64,000 nt of DNA from Mediterraneibacter glycyrrhizinilyticus (GTDB lineage: Bacteria; Bacillota; Clostridia; Lachnospirales; Lachnospiraceae). Both the position numbers and the translations under genes were made by a program. This document shows, one piece after another, positions 41,670 to 52,600 of this stretch. The notes under the pieces were generated by a model, which was not told the origin of the DNA, ran no database searches, and worked only from the letters and a program-made list of their open reading frames with translations. Every line of letters starts with the position of its first letter. Within the stretch, counting starts at the first letter, position 1. The stretch lies in the NCBI RefSeq assembly GCF_016902345.1, contig NZ_JACJLR010000005.1, forward strand, positions 1-64,000. The letters run 5' to 3'.

Positions 41670-44600
41670 ATGAAAATAAGAAGAAAAGTCCTTGCCGGAG
41701 TAATTGCAGCTACAATGACTGTTACAGCCGGCACTGTTCCTTCTACAGTCTATGCGGAAGATAATTCTGCGAATGAGGACGAACGGATCGTGGCGTCACT
41801 GAACTTTGATGATGAGTCTGTGGGGGATGCGTCTGCAGTGACGAAATCCTGGGCAGATTATACAGGGAACATTACCTATGAGGAAGGACGTTCCGGGAAG
41901 GCGGTCCGGCTTGACGGTTATGGACTGCGCCTGAACCAGAAAAATGTGGGGGCAGAATACACAGTATCCATGTGGATGAAGCATGACAGTGTGCTGGCGG
42001 AAAACCAGCAGATCCTTTTTCTGGGACACGGAGACGGTTCATCAGAAAACTGGCTGGATATTGGCGGTGACAGAGGATCAAACCAGACATATGAGATCTG
42101 GACACGCAATACCACTCCTTCTTCAGAGATCAGCGGATGGAATTATCTTGATGAATCTGCTTCACAGATCACCGGAAAATGGGTAATGCTTACTGTGACC
42201 GGAGACGGAACCAATTTCCGTGCTTATATCAACGGACAGCAGATCGAACTTACGGGAAATGGAAAAACAGATGCTTCAATCCGGAATGCGGCCAATGTGC
42301 TGAACGGTGAAGAGCAGGACATTTATGTCGGAGTCAATTACTGGGATACTGCTTTTTCGGGACTGGTGGACGATGTTGTGGTCTACGGTGATGATCTGTC
42401 AGCAGATGAGATCCAGAGCCTGTATGAACAGCAGTATACGGAATATGTTGCCGAACACCTTTCACTGGGAGATCTTACGGCGGTCAGTGATGATCTGATT
42501 CTGCCGGTTTCAGATGAAGAGGGAAAAGTGACGATCACATGGGCTTCGGACAATGAAGACATTATCGCAAATGATGGTACAGTGACCCGTCCCCAGACAG
42601 AGGAGGACGTTGAAGTGAAACTGACCGCAACCTTTACATATGGTGATGCGGAGGTAAAGAAAGAATATCTGGCAACAGTAAAGCGGGAAAATATTGAATC
42701 GGATCTTCAGGAAGCAGCGGATGCATTGAGTCTCTGCACTGTGACAGATGAGGATCTGAACCTACCTTCAAAGGGAGAAAAAGATACGGCAATCGAATGG
42801 TCATCATCCAACCCGGATGTGATGAACGATGACGGGAAGATCGTATCACGTCCGGCGTCAGGAGAAGGAAATGCGGTGGTTACGCTGACCGCATTGATCT
42901 CCAAGAATGGCAAAGAGTTAACCAAAGAATTTAAAGTGGAAGTGCTGGAAGAATATTACGGTTACATCTACGGTTATATTACCGGAGACAACGACCGTAC
43001 CGGAAGTCTGCATCTGGCATACAGCACGGACGGAGAAAAGTATACAGCTCTGAACTCCAACGCGGGGATCCATTTTGCAGAGATCGATACGAATGACGGG
43101 ACAAAAGACCTCTCTACCGGTATCCGGTTTACAGAGATCAGCCTGTTCCGGAAAGCGGATGGCGGTTTCGGAATGGCTGCGCCGCAGGGGAAAGACCAGA
43201 AGCAGGTATACATCTATGATTCAGAAGATCTGCTGACCTACAGCGGAGAAAGGCTGATCACCACAAACAGCGACATCGGCAGTGTATCGGATGTTGCAGT
43301 CAAGTATGATGCATCTGTGGGAGGCTATTATCTGTACTGGACAGGCGGAGGACAGCAGTATGCAAACGTTACAGAAGACCTGATCACGGCCGGCCCGGCA
43401 GAGAAAGCCGAGTACAGCACCGATGAAGTGAGCGAGGATGCTCAAGTGCCGGAAGGTTCCAAAAACGGCAGTGTGATAGGAGTTACAAAAGAAGAGTATG
43501 AGACGATCATAGACCATTTTGCGATGGCAGCTTATGAAGCAACAGAGCAGCCGGAGGCGGTGACGGTCGATACGGCGGCAGACGTAGAGGAAGCTCTGCC
43601 GGATACAGTGAGTGTATCATACGATGACGGTTCGGCATCTGCGATGGATGTGACATGGGACGTGGATACTCCGGATTTCAGCAAAGCCGGGACATACACC
43701 GTAACGGGGACGCTGAATGCCTATGAGAATCCTCTGATCGAGGAGAGGGCTGATCCGCAGATCATCTACGATGAAACTAACGAGTGTTATTATTTTACCG
43801 CGTCTTATCCGGCATACGGAAACGTGAACAATGGATATGACAGGATTGTTTTGAGAAAGGCAGATACCATCAGCGGTCTTTCGGATAATGATACGGAGAT
43901 CACGATCTGGAACGCGCCGTCAAGCGGCCAGATGGCAAAACATGTATGGGCGCCGGAGCTTCAGAAAGTGGATGGCAGATGGTATGTATTTTTTGCAGCA
44001 GGCAACTCGGATAATATCTGGGCGATCCGCCCGTACGTGCTGGTATGCCAGGGAGATGATCCGTACGATCCGGACAACTGGGTACGGCGGGACGGAACAG
44101 CAGAGATCCATGCTGCGACAAGCGAGGACAGTGCATATTTCAAGCACATGTCCCTTGATATGACGTATTTTACAGATGAAGATGCCGACGGCACGACGCA
44201 CCACTATGTGATCTGGGCAGATATTATCGGACAGTCAGCCCTGTATATGCAGGAAGTTGATCCCCAGCGTCCGTGGGAAGGAACAGGGGAAGTGATCCAG
44301 ATGACGACTCCGGAATACGGATGGGAGAGAGACAGTGAGCGTGTGAATGAAGGTCCGGCAATCCTGAAACACGACGGCAGGATATTCTGCACGTTTTCTG
44401 CGTCCGGGACAGGCCCGGAATACTGCATCGGCCTGCTGTATGCAGATGTAGATTCTGATCTCATGGACCCGGCATCATGGACCAAACTTTCATACCCGAT
44501 TCTGACGTCAGAGGACGTGCCGGGAGAATACGGACCGGGTCACAATTCATTTACAGTTGATGCAGATGGAAATCCGATATTTGTATATCATGCGCGCTCG

Positions 44601-46529
44601 GAAGAGTGCTATCAGAATCAATGTGAATATGCCTCAGCGGATCCGCTGTATGATCCGTGCAGACATGCGAGAGTGAAGAATGTACACTGGAGCAGGGACG
44701 GCCTTCCGATCCTTAAGATGAGCGCAGAAGAAGAGCTCCCGGAAGGAGCAGAGAAGGTTACCATTGAGGTGACCGTGCGCGAAGACTCCGAGGTGGTCAG
44801 AGACCTGAGCGACGCTGTGATCAGCGGCGTGGAGGACACCGTGGAAACCGGCAGCCAGATCAGACCGGATATCACGGTAACCTGGGGAACAGCTTCTCTT
44901 AAAGAGGGCACAGATTATACTGTGACCTACGGCGAGAACAGGGAAGCCGGAGAAGGAAGCGTTACGATCAAAGCTGTGGAGGGCGGACGTTACACAGGGG
45001 AACAGACAGTAACATTCAAGATCCTTCCCTATGTGATCGCAGATTTCACGTTTGATGACCTGGAGGGTGGACTCAAAGGCGGAAACGCCGTGGCATCCGT
45101 CGCAGGCGGCAGCCTTGATCTCGTGGAACACGACGGCGGATATGCAGCTCAGTTTGTTTCAGGGGACAAGGATTACCTGAATGTCACTGCAGCAGACGGG
45201 AGCAGCCTCCTGACAGGATATGACGAGATATCGATCTCCTACGATCTTCTTGTACCGAATACATCGGGGACGAACTGGGTGTACTATATCGCGCCGGATG
45301 ATTCGTCTCTGAGCTGGGATACAAATGGAAACAAAGAGCGCTACCTCGGAGTTCTTATCAAGAATGGAAATCTGGAAGCCGAGCGCTATAATAACAACGG
45401 CAGCCGCCCTACAAATCCATCGGCGGGCATAACCGCAGGAGCATGGCAGCATGTGGATATTGTGTATGCGGAGGATTCTACACTGGTTTACGTGGACGGG
45501 GACCTGAAGGCGCAGGTTGACACCAGCTATCAGCTTACAGATATTCTGGGAAGCGAGAGTATCTTCCAGATTGGCAAGGCCAACTGGGCTCCGGGCGAGT
45601 ACGGAACGATGACGCTTGACAATTTCAGGATCGTAGCGGGAGATGTGATGGAAGAGCCGGAGGAGCCGGTTGAACTCAGGATCACCGCAGATCCGGAAGA
45701 TTATGCAGGGCCAAGAGGTGAAAAGGCCGTGTTTGAGGTCAAAGCGGAAGGAACCGGATTGAGTTATCAGTGGCAGTACTGCAATGCGTCATCAAATATC
45801 TGGAGAGATTCTTCCATGGAGGGAAGCGATACAGAGCGGATAAGTGTTGAGATCGCCAGCTATCGGGATGGTCAGAAATACCGCTGCGTTGTGACCGACG
45901 CGGCAGGAGATACGGCCGTGTCAGGCACTGCAGTAATAACTGTAGCCGAGCCGGCGGCACCGGTGATCACCGGACAGCCGGAGGATTATACCGGCATTGT
46001 GGGAGATACAGCTCAGTTTACGATCCAGGTATCCGGCACAGGACTGAACTACCAGTGGCAGTACTGTAATGCGTCGTCAAACATCTGGAGAGACTCTTCC
46101 ATGGCAGGAGCTGAAACAGAAACGATCCGTGTTCCGATCACGAGCGCAAGAGACGGTCAGAAGTACCGCTGCATTGTGACTGGAGCAGAAGGTGGCAGCG
46201 TCACATCGAGAGTTGTTTACCTTACTGTCGGAAAAGCAGAAGGTCTGCCGGAGATAACAGTGCAGCCTGAAGATTTTACAGGAGCTGTAGGAGAAACCGC
46301 ACAGTTTACAGTTCAGGCGTCCGGCACAGGGCTTACATATAAATGGCAGTATTGTAATGCAGGATCAAATACCTGGAGAGGTTCATCTATGCCGGGGAAC
46401 GGAACCCCCAGCATAAGTGTTCCGATCACTGCGGCAAGAGACGGTCAGAAATACCGCTGTATTATAACAGGCGAAGATGGCCGGAGCATCATTACAGACG
46501 AAGCAGTATTAAACTGTACGCAGCCGTAG
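41670..46529 (+). CDS. Secreted GH43 glycosidase with LamG and Ig modules
   Basis: This 1619-residue protein has a signal peptide (about 1-30, ending near VYAED). An N-terminal LamG domain (40-250), degenerate Ig domains (255-420), and a reduced propeller-like region (430-620) lacking clear catalytic acids follow. Then come an Ig-like linker and an intact GH43 domain (690-1017) with Asp695 in RADPQII, Glu894 in NEGPAIL and a GPGHNSF loop. It resembles arabinofuranosidase/exo-arabinanase-type GH43 enzymes. A DLSDAVISG-type repeat domain (1028-1115), a second LamG (1120-1330) and three Ig-like domains (1334-1619) close the protein. It probably trims side chains of the same glycan. Start ATG 41670 with AAAGGAAA. 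Confidence 0.86.
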   Translation: MKIRRKVLAGVIAATMTVTAGTVPSTVYAEDNSANEDERIVASLNFDDESVGDASAVTKSWADYTGNITYEEGRSGKAVRLDGYGLRLNQKNVGAEYTVSMWMKHDSVLAENQQILFLGHGDGSSENWLDIGGDRGSNQTYEIWTRNTTPSSEISGWNYLDESASQITGKWVMLTVTGDGTNFRAYINGQQIELTGNGKTDASIRNAANVLNGEEQDIYVGVNYWDTAFSGLVDDVVVYGDDLSADEIQSLYEQQYTEYVAEHLSLGDLTAVSDDLILPVSDEEGKVTITWASDNEDIIANDGTVTRPQTEEDVEVKLTATFTYGDAEVKKEYLATVKRENIESDLQEAADALSLCTVTDEDLNLPSKGEKDTAIEWSSSNPDVMNDDGKIVSRPASGEGNAVVTLTALISKNGKELTKEFKVEVLEEYYGYIYGYITGDNDRTGSLHLAYSTDGEKYTALNSNAGIHFAEIDTNDGTKDLSTGIRFTEISLFRKADGGFGMAAPQGKDQKQVYIYDSEDLLTYSGERLITTNSDIGSVSDVAVKYDASVGGYYLYWTGGGQQYANVTEDLITAGPAEKAEYSTDEVSEDAQVPEGSKNGSVIGVTKEEYETIIDHFAMAAYEATEQPEAVTVDTAADVEEALPDTVSVSYDDGSASAMDVTWDVDTPDFSKAGTYTVTGTLNAYENPLIEERADPQIIYDETNECYYFTASYPAYGNVNNGYDRIVLRKADTISGLSDNDTEITIWNAPSSGQMAKHVWAPELQKVDGRWYVFFAAGNSDNIWAIRPYVLVCQGDDPYDPDNWVRRDGTAEIHAATSEDSAYFKHMSLDMTYFTDEDADGTTHHYVIWADIIGQSALYMQEVDPQRPWEGTGEVIQMTTPEYGWERDSERVNEGPAILKHDGRIFCTFSASGTGPEYCIGLLYADVDSDLMDPASWTKLSYPILTSEDVPGEYGPGHNSFTVDADGNPIFVYHARSEECYQNQCEYASADPLYDPCRHARVKNVHWSRDGLPILKMSAEEELPEGAEKVTIEVTVREDSEVVRDLSDAVISGVEDTVETGSQIRPDITVTWGTASLKEGTDYTVTYGENREAGEGSVTIKAVEGGRYTGEQTVTFKILPYVIADFTFDDLEGGLKGGNAVASVAGGSLDLVEHDGGYAAQFVSGDKDYLNVTAADGSSLLTGYDEISISYDLLVPNTSGTNWVYYIAPDDSSLSWDTNGNKERYLGVLIKNGNLEAERYNNNGSRPTNPSAGITAGAWQHVDIVYAEDSTLVYVDGDLKAQVDTSYQLTDILGSESIFQIGKANWAPGEYGTMTLDNFRIVAGDVMEEPEEPVELRITADPEDYAGPRGEKAVFEVKAEGTGLSYQWQYCNASSNIWRDSSMEGSDTERISVEIASYRDGQKYRCVVTDAAGDTAVSGTAVITVAEPAAPVITGQPEDYTGIVGDTAQFTIQVSGTGLNYQWQYCNASSNIWRDSSMAGAETETIRVPITSARDGQKYRCIVTGAEGGSVTSRVVYLTVGKAEGLPEITVQPEDFTGAVGETAQFTVQASGTGLTYKWQYCNAGSNTWRGSSMPGNGTPSISVPITAARDGQKYRCIITGEDGRSIITDEAVLNCTQP

Positions 46530-46591
46530 TGATTCTTAAATATGGCAGTTTGCAGGAGAAAAGGAATCCTGCGAATGCAATATAATAATCT

Positions 46592-46621
46592 GGATGCAGG
46601 ATGCGGTCTGCTCCTGCATCC
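46592..46621 (+). promoter_or_regulatory. Intercistronic hairpin between giant enzymes 2 and 3
   Basis: GGATGCAGGA pairs perfectly with TCCTGCATCC around ten bases, ending 9 nt before the AAGGAGGG ribosome binding site. There is no T-tract. Confidence 0.7.
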
Positions 46622-46642
46622 GTAAGTAACAAGGAGGGAAAA

Positions 46643-49600
46643 ATGAAAAAAGGTAAGAAAATGCCAAAAGCCATAACAGCAGGAGCATTGTCTCTGGCTA
46701 TGGTGATCCAGCCGATGAACGTTTTCGCGGCGGAAGAAGGTTCCTTTACCGAAGACCAGATCGTTGCAAACGATTATCTGCTCTATCTGGTCAACTGTGG
46801 TACACCGGACTCCTCAGTAGTTCCGGACGGCTACGACAGCATGGGACTTTACCAGTCTAATGTGGATCAGCGTTATGGCGAAGACACAGGCACCGGCTTA
46901 TCGTGGGGTCTTGCAGAGGACAATGAGTACACAATGGCCGTGAAAGGCGGCGACTCCGCGACATCCCTGACCGGCAGCTACATCTACATGTCGGACAGCG
47001 AAGAGGTAATCTATGAGGCCGGGAAGAGCGGGTTCCTGTATTCATTTGAACTGCCGGAGCGGGAAGACGACACGTATCTCGTAACGGTAGGAATCGACAA
47101 TCCCTGGGCTCAGTGGGGAACCAAGTACGAGGACATTATCATCGAGGATACGATGGTAGAAGAAAATCTTACTGCAGTAGGATTTGAAGAAGAGTATGAG
47201 GTGACTGTGACAGATGGAGAACTGAACGTATTTGTTCAGGCGCATCCGGACAGCAGAACAGAGTCTGGAGACGATCCGGTCATCAGCTATATCATGGTAA
47301 AAGCAAAACCGCAGTATACGCTGGAGGCACTTCAGATCCAGATCGACTCCTATAAATCACGGGTAGAAGGCGGTGCTTATGGGGAAGAATCCAAAGCCGC
47401 TTTTGATAAGGCGATCGAGGATGCACAGGCGCTGGTAGACGGCGGAAGTGCAACAGAGGAAGAGATTCAGGCAGCACTGGCTGCGATCGAAGAAGCCTAT
47501 GCGAACCTGAAGCCGATATACACATATGATTCCATCACCGGTACAGCCGCAGAGAGAATGTATGACAATAACGGCAACAAGATCCAGGCTCATGGAGGAC
47601 AGATCCAGAAGATCGGTGATACATGGTACTGGTATGGCGAGGACAAGACAAACGGATACCGTCCGGTAGAAGGAGTACATTGCTATTCCTCGACGGATCT
47701 TTATAACTGGAAAGACGAAGGGCTTGCACTCGATGCCATTGACGTGCCGGATGAGCACTACGGTGATGACAGCTATGTGGATCTTACTGTTTTTGAGACA
47801 GATGAGGAACTGAAGGCGCTGTACGGCGACTACGCAGGACAGCCCTCTGATGATCCGACTTATGAGACAAAGCTGGAAGAAGTATACTGGAACCTGGCAG
47901 AGGACCGCTGTGTTATGGAGCGTCCTAAGGTTCTTTATAACGATTCAACCGGACAGTATGTGATGTGGTGGCACTGTGACGGACGTACACCGACGAACAC
48001 CGCGGATTACGGAAAGGCAAGAGCTGGTGTGGCAGTGGCAGACAATCCGGCCGGACCGTTCAAGTTTGTAGGAACCTACCTCCTGGCATCTGATCCGGAC
48101 CGCACAGATCACGGATTCGACAGTGAGGGCGGACATGTCCGTGACATGAACGTATTCAAGGATGACGACGGAACAGCATATGTTCTTTACTCATCTGAGG
48201 GTAATGAAGTAATGTACATTGCCAGACTGAATGACAGCTATACAGGACTGGCAAAAGACAGAGAGGACATGGTCCTCGGGGAAGACTTTGCGATCATCAG
48301 TACAGATTCCCGTGAAGCGCCCGCTATGTTCAAATACAACGGTATGTATTACCTGATCACATCAGGCTGTACAGGATGGGCGCCGAATCAGGCACAGTAC
48401 GCAGTTGCTGAGAACCCGCTCGGACCATGGACGAGAATGGGCGATCCGTGTGTTGGCGATACAGACGGCAATACGTTCTGGACACAGAGCACATGTGTGA
48501 TCCCGGTAGATCCGGAAAACGGCAAGTTTATCTACATGGGCGACCGCTGGTACAATCCGGATACAGGCGCTGACATCAGTGATTCCAGATATGTATGGCT
48601 TCCGATCGAATTTGGTTCAGACAATACGATCATGATCAAGGACTACAGCAACTGGACACTGGATGAGCTGAATGGAAAGGGAGCGATCTCTATCGATACA
48701 GAGCTTCCGGAAGAGGCTGATTCTGTGAGCAGCCTGATGGAAGCACTTCCGAATACAGTCAATGTGTCGATCGGCGAGGAGTCATACAATGACACACCGG
48801 TTACCTGGAGTCTGGATGAAGATGTACAGGCCCTTGGTGATTATGCACTCGGCGATATTACCGTGACCGGAAGTCTGGCAGACCTCAACAGGGAATTTAC
48901 GATCACCGTATTCTGCTGTCCGCCGTCACTTGTATATCTGGTAGACTGTGCGACAGGTGAGGATAATCCTTCAGAGGTTTATGACAGATTTGCAGCAGGA
49001 GCAGACGAACTGCTCAATATGGTCTCCGACCAGCCATACGGAAATGACCATGGAATCAACTGGGGATATACAAGTACTCCGGGAGCAGCGGGAGGAAGTT
49101 CTTCCGAGGATATGGGTTCCCACACACCGGGCAGCTTTTATGACAGCGGCTGGTGGGCAACAAGCAGCGGAACGATCGACTACAGCTTTGAACTGGATCC
49201 GGGCAGCTATTCAGTGATGACTGGATATCAGGAGTGGTGGAGCAGCACAAGAGGTATCAAGATCACAGCGACATCCGTTGACGCAGAAGGAAACGAAACA
49301 GAGATCGGAACATCCTCATTTACTCTGTCCGGCGAGCAGGATATGCAGCAGAGGACAGACATAACTGTTCCGGAAAATTCTGATCATGTGATCGTATCCA
49401 TCAGCAAAGCATCCGGCAGTGACCCGGTGCTCAGCTGGATCGGAATCGTTGGGACAGAGACAGCAGAACCGTCCGAGAATCTGGTGAAAAACGGAAGTTT
49501 TGAAAACGGATCAACAGGATGGAATCTTGGAAACGGTGCTTCTGTTCAGAGAGGGGACGATGCTCCGGACGGAACACAGTACATGCGCGACAACGGCGAC

Positions 49601-52600
49601 GCAAATACCTGGGGAGACGGAAGCAGTCAGTCTGTAACAGTAGAGCCGGAGACAGAATATGTGCTCACTGGATCTGCAAAGGTTGACAGCAGCGATCCGT
49701 ATTATGTGGGGGCTAATGTAGACGGCAGAGAGATTTACGCCGTATTCTCCACAGACAGCGGGTATACAGACAACACAGACGATGCGGATAAACTTGCCTA
49801 TGAAGTACATGCAGGGGCAACGGACTGGACAGAGTTTGAAGTGAGATTCACAACAGGCTCAGATACAGAATCTGTTAATGTCTATACATGGATCGACAGC
49901 GGCTATGGATATCTGGACAATGTAGTGCTCAAAGAAGTGACAGGCGAGTTAGACTGGACAGCATTCGATGAGCTGATGGCTGAGATCGAAGCTCTGGATG
50001 AGGCGGAATATACGGAAGATTCCTGGGCTGAGTTCCAGACGGTCGTAGAGGAAGCGAAAGCATTCAAAGAGAATGCTACAGACGAGACGAAACAGAGAGA
50101 TATCCGTCAGATGATCTCCAAATTGGAAGCTGCGATGGAAAATCTGATCTCCATCCATGAGCCGACAGGTGACGTTACATATTATGTAGATGCGGAAAAC
50201 GGCGATGACAGCAACGACGGTACATCACCGGAAACAGCATGGAAGACGCTTGCAAAGGCATCATCCATCCGCAGGCTCACAGAAGGCGGAAGTATCCTCC
50301 TGAAGGCGGGCAGCGTATGGAATGGCGAGCAGCTGACCGTAAAAGATGCTCAGGGTACAGAAGAGAATCCGATCGTGATTGGAAGCTACGGTGAAGGTGC
50401 AAAACCGGTTATCAACGGAAACGGAGCGAACTGGGATGCTGACACGAAAGAAGAGCTCGCAGCGGTTCACATTTACAACAGTGAGAATATTGTGATCGAA
50501 AATCTCGAGATCACGAACTGGGATTCATCAGCAGGCAGTGAGTATGCACAGAGCAGCAAGCTGTTATCCGGACTTGTAGTGGAAAACAAAGATGCGGGAG
50601 CTCTTTCCAACGTAGTGATCCGCAATAACACGATCCACGATGTCAACGGAAGAATGGCAGGCGGCGCTGAAAAGGCTGCAGGTGGTCTCATCGTCGTAGT
50701 GACTGGCGGCGGATCCAACCATACCGGAAGGGTTGAGTCCTGGTATGACGGATTGACAATTGATGGAAATGAAGTTTATAATGTGTGCCACGAAGCAATC
50801 TATATGGAGAGCGTATGGGCAAGCCGTACATTAGTAGGCGGCACAAGCAGTGACACAGATTATCAGAATTCTGGAAACAGCCCGTGGGTTGGCAGCAACG
50901 ATGTCCTGATCGAGAACAACTACGTACATGACGTGGCAGGAGACGGTATCGTGCCGATCAATACAACGGAAGCGCTTGTTCAGTACAACCTGATCGACAA
51001 CTCAGCTGACAGCAACTGGGATTACAGCGCAAATCCGAACCATGCGGCATTGTGGACATGGGATTCCAACAATGTAACGTTCCGGTATAACGAAGCGTTC
51101 AATACGTCAGAAGATTCCAAGGGAACAGCAGTCGGAAACGACAGCATGGCATTTGATTTTGACTATGGCGTACAGAACTGTCTGTATGAGTATAACTACA
51201 GCCACGATAATCTGGGCGGGTTCCTGATGCTCTGCCCGGGACCGGGAGCTACAGTAAACAATATCGCAAGATATAACCTCAGTGTAAATGACGGACTGTA
51301 CGAAGGCGCGCCGATGATCCGTATGGGAACAGGTAAATATGGTTCTATCGGTGTTCAGGTTTACAACAATACGATGTACTGGGAGGGCACAGGATATTCG
51401 GCATCCCTTACACCGGATTCTTACTGGGAAGGTCCAGTGATCGAAGATGTATCTGTATTTAACAACATCTTCTACGGACCGGCGACAGAAAACAGCGTAA
51501 GCACGCAGGATGGCATCACTTATTACAACAACCTTGTATACAGCAGTGACGGAAGTGCTCAGGAAGTATATCAGGCAGCAGCAAATGATGAGAATGCGGT
51601 TTACGAAGATCCGATGTTTGTCGATGTAACAGACTATACGGCTGGAAGCTGGGCGGACGGAGAGACAACCCTCGGCACAGCAGACGGATTTAAGATCCAG
51701 GAGAACTCCCCGGCGATCGACGCTGGAGCAGAGCATCCGGACGCACCTGCAAGCTCTACATCAGATGTAGCGGATGAGCTGGTTCCGAATACAACAAACA
51801 AACCGTTATCCGATTACTACGGAAATGCATTGTCTGATGGAAAGAATGATATCGGTGCCAATGAGTATACAGCTGAAGAGGAGAAAGTGCTTCGTATCGT
51901 CGCAAATCCGGAGGATGTTGAAGGAGCAGCTGGCGAGAATGCAGTATTTACAGTAGCTGCAGAGGGAACTGGTCTGAGCTATCAGTGGCAGTATGCAAAT
52001 GCAGATTCTTCAGTCTGGAGAGCATCATCCATGAGAGGAAGTGATACTCCGGAGATCACCGTACCGATCGCAAGTTATCGTGACGGTCAGAAGTACCGCT
52101 GTGTTGTAACAGACAGAGCTGGAAACAGCGTCACGTCAGAGAGCGCGGCAATAACGATCATCATTCCTGACGGCACACCGAAGATCGTATCACAGCCTGA
52201 AGACTTTGTCGGAGCATCCGGCGAGAAGGCAGTATTCGAGGTGGAAGCAGAAGGAACAGGTCTGAGCTATCAGTGGCAGTACTGTAATGAAGGCTCCAAT
52301 ACATGGAGAAACTCATCCATGGCAGGAAGCACGACTGCTTCGATCAGCGTAGAGATCGCTTCTTACAGAGACGGTCAGAAATACAGATGTGTTGTGACAA
52401 GTGAATCCGGATACAGCGTAACTTCAGACGCGGCAGCGATCATCATTGGAGTGGCGGAAGATGCACCTCGCATTGACAGCCAGCCGGTCAGCTATGAGGG
52501 CGCGGCAGGTGAGACTGCAGTATTTGAAGTAAAAGCGAGTGGAACGGACCTGACATATCAGTGGCAGTACTGTAATGCGGGTTCCAATACCTGGAGAAAT

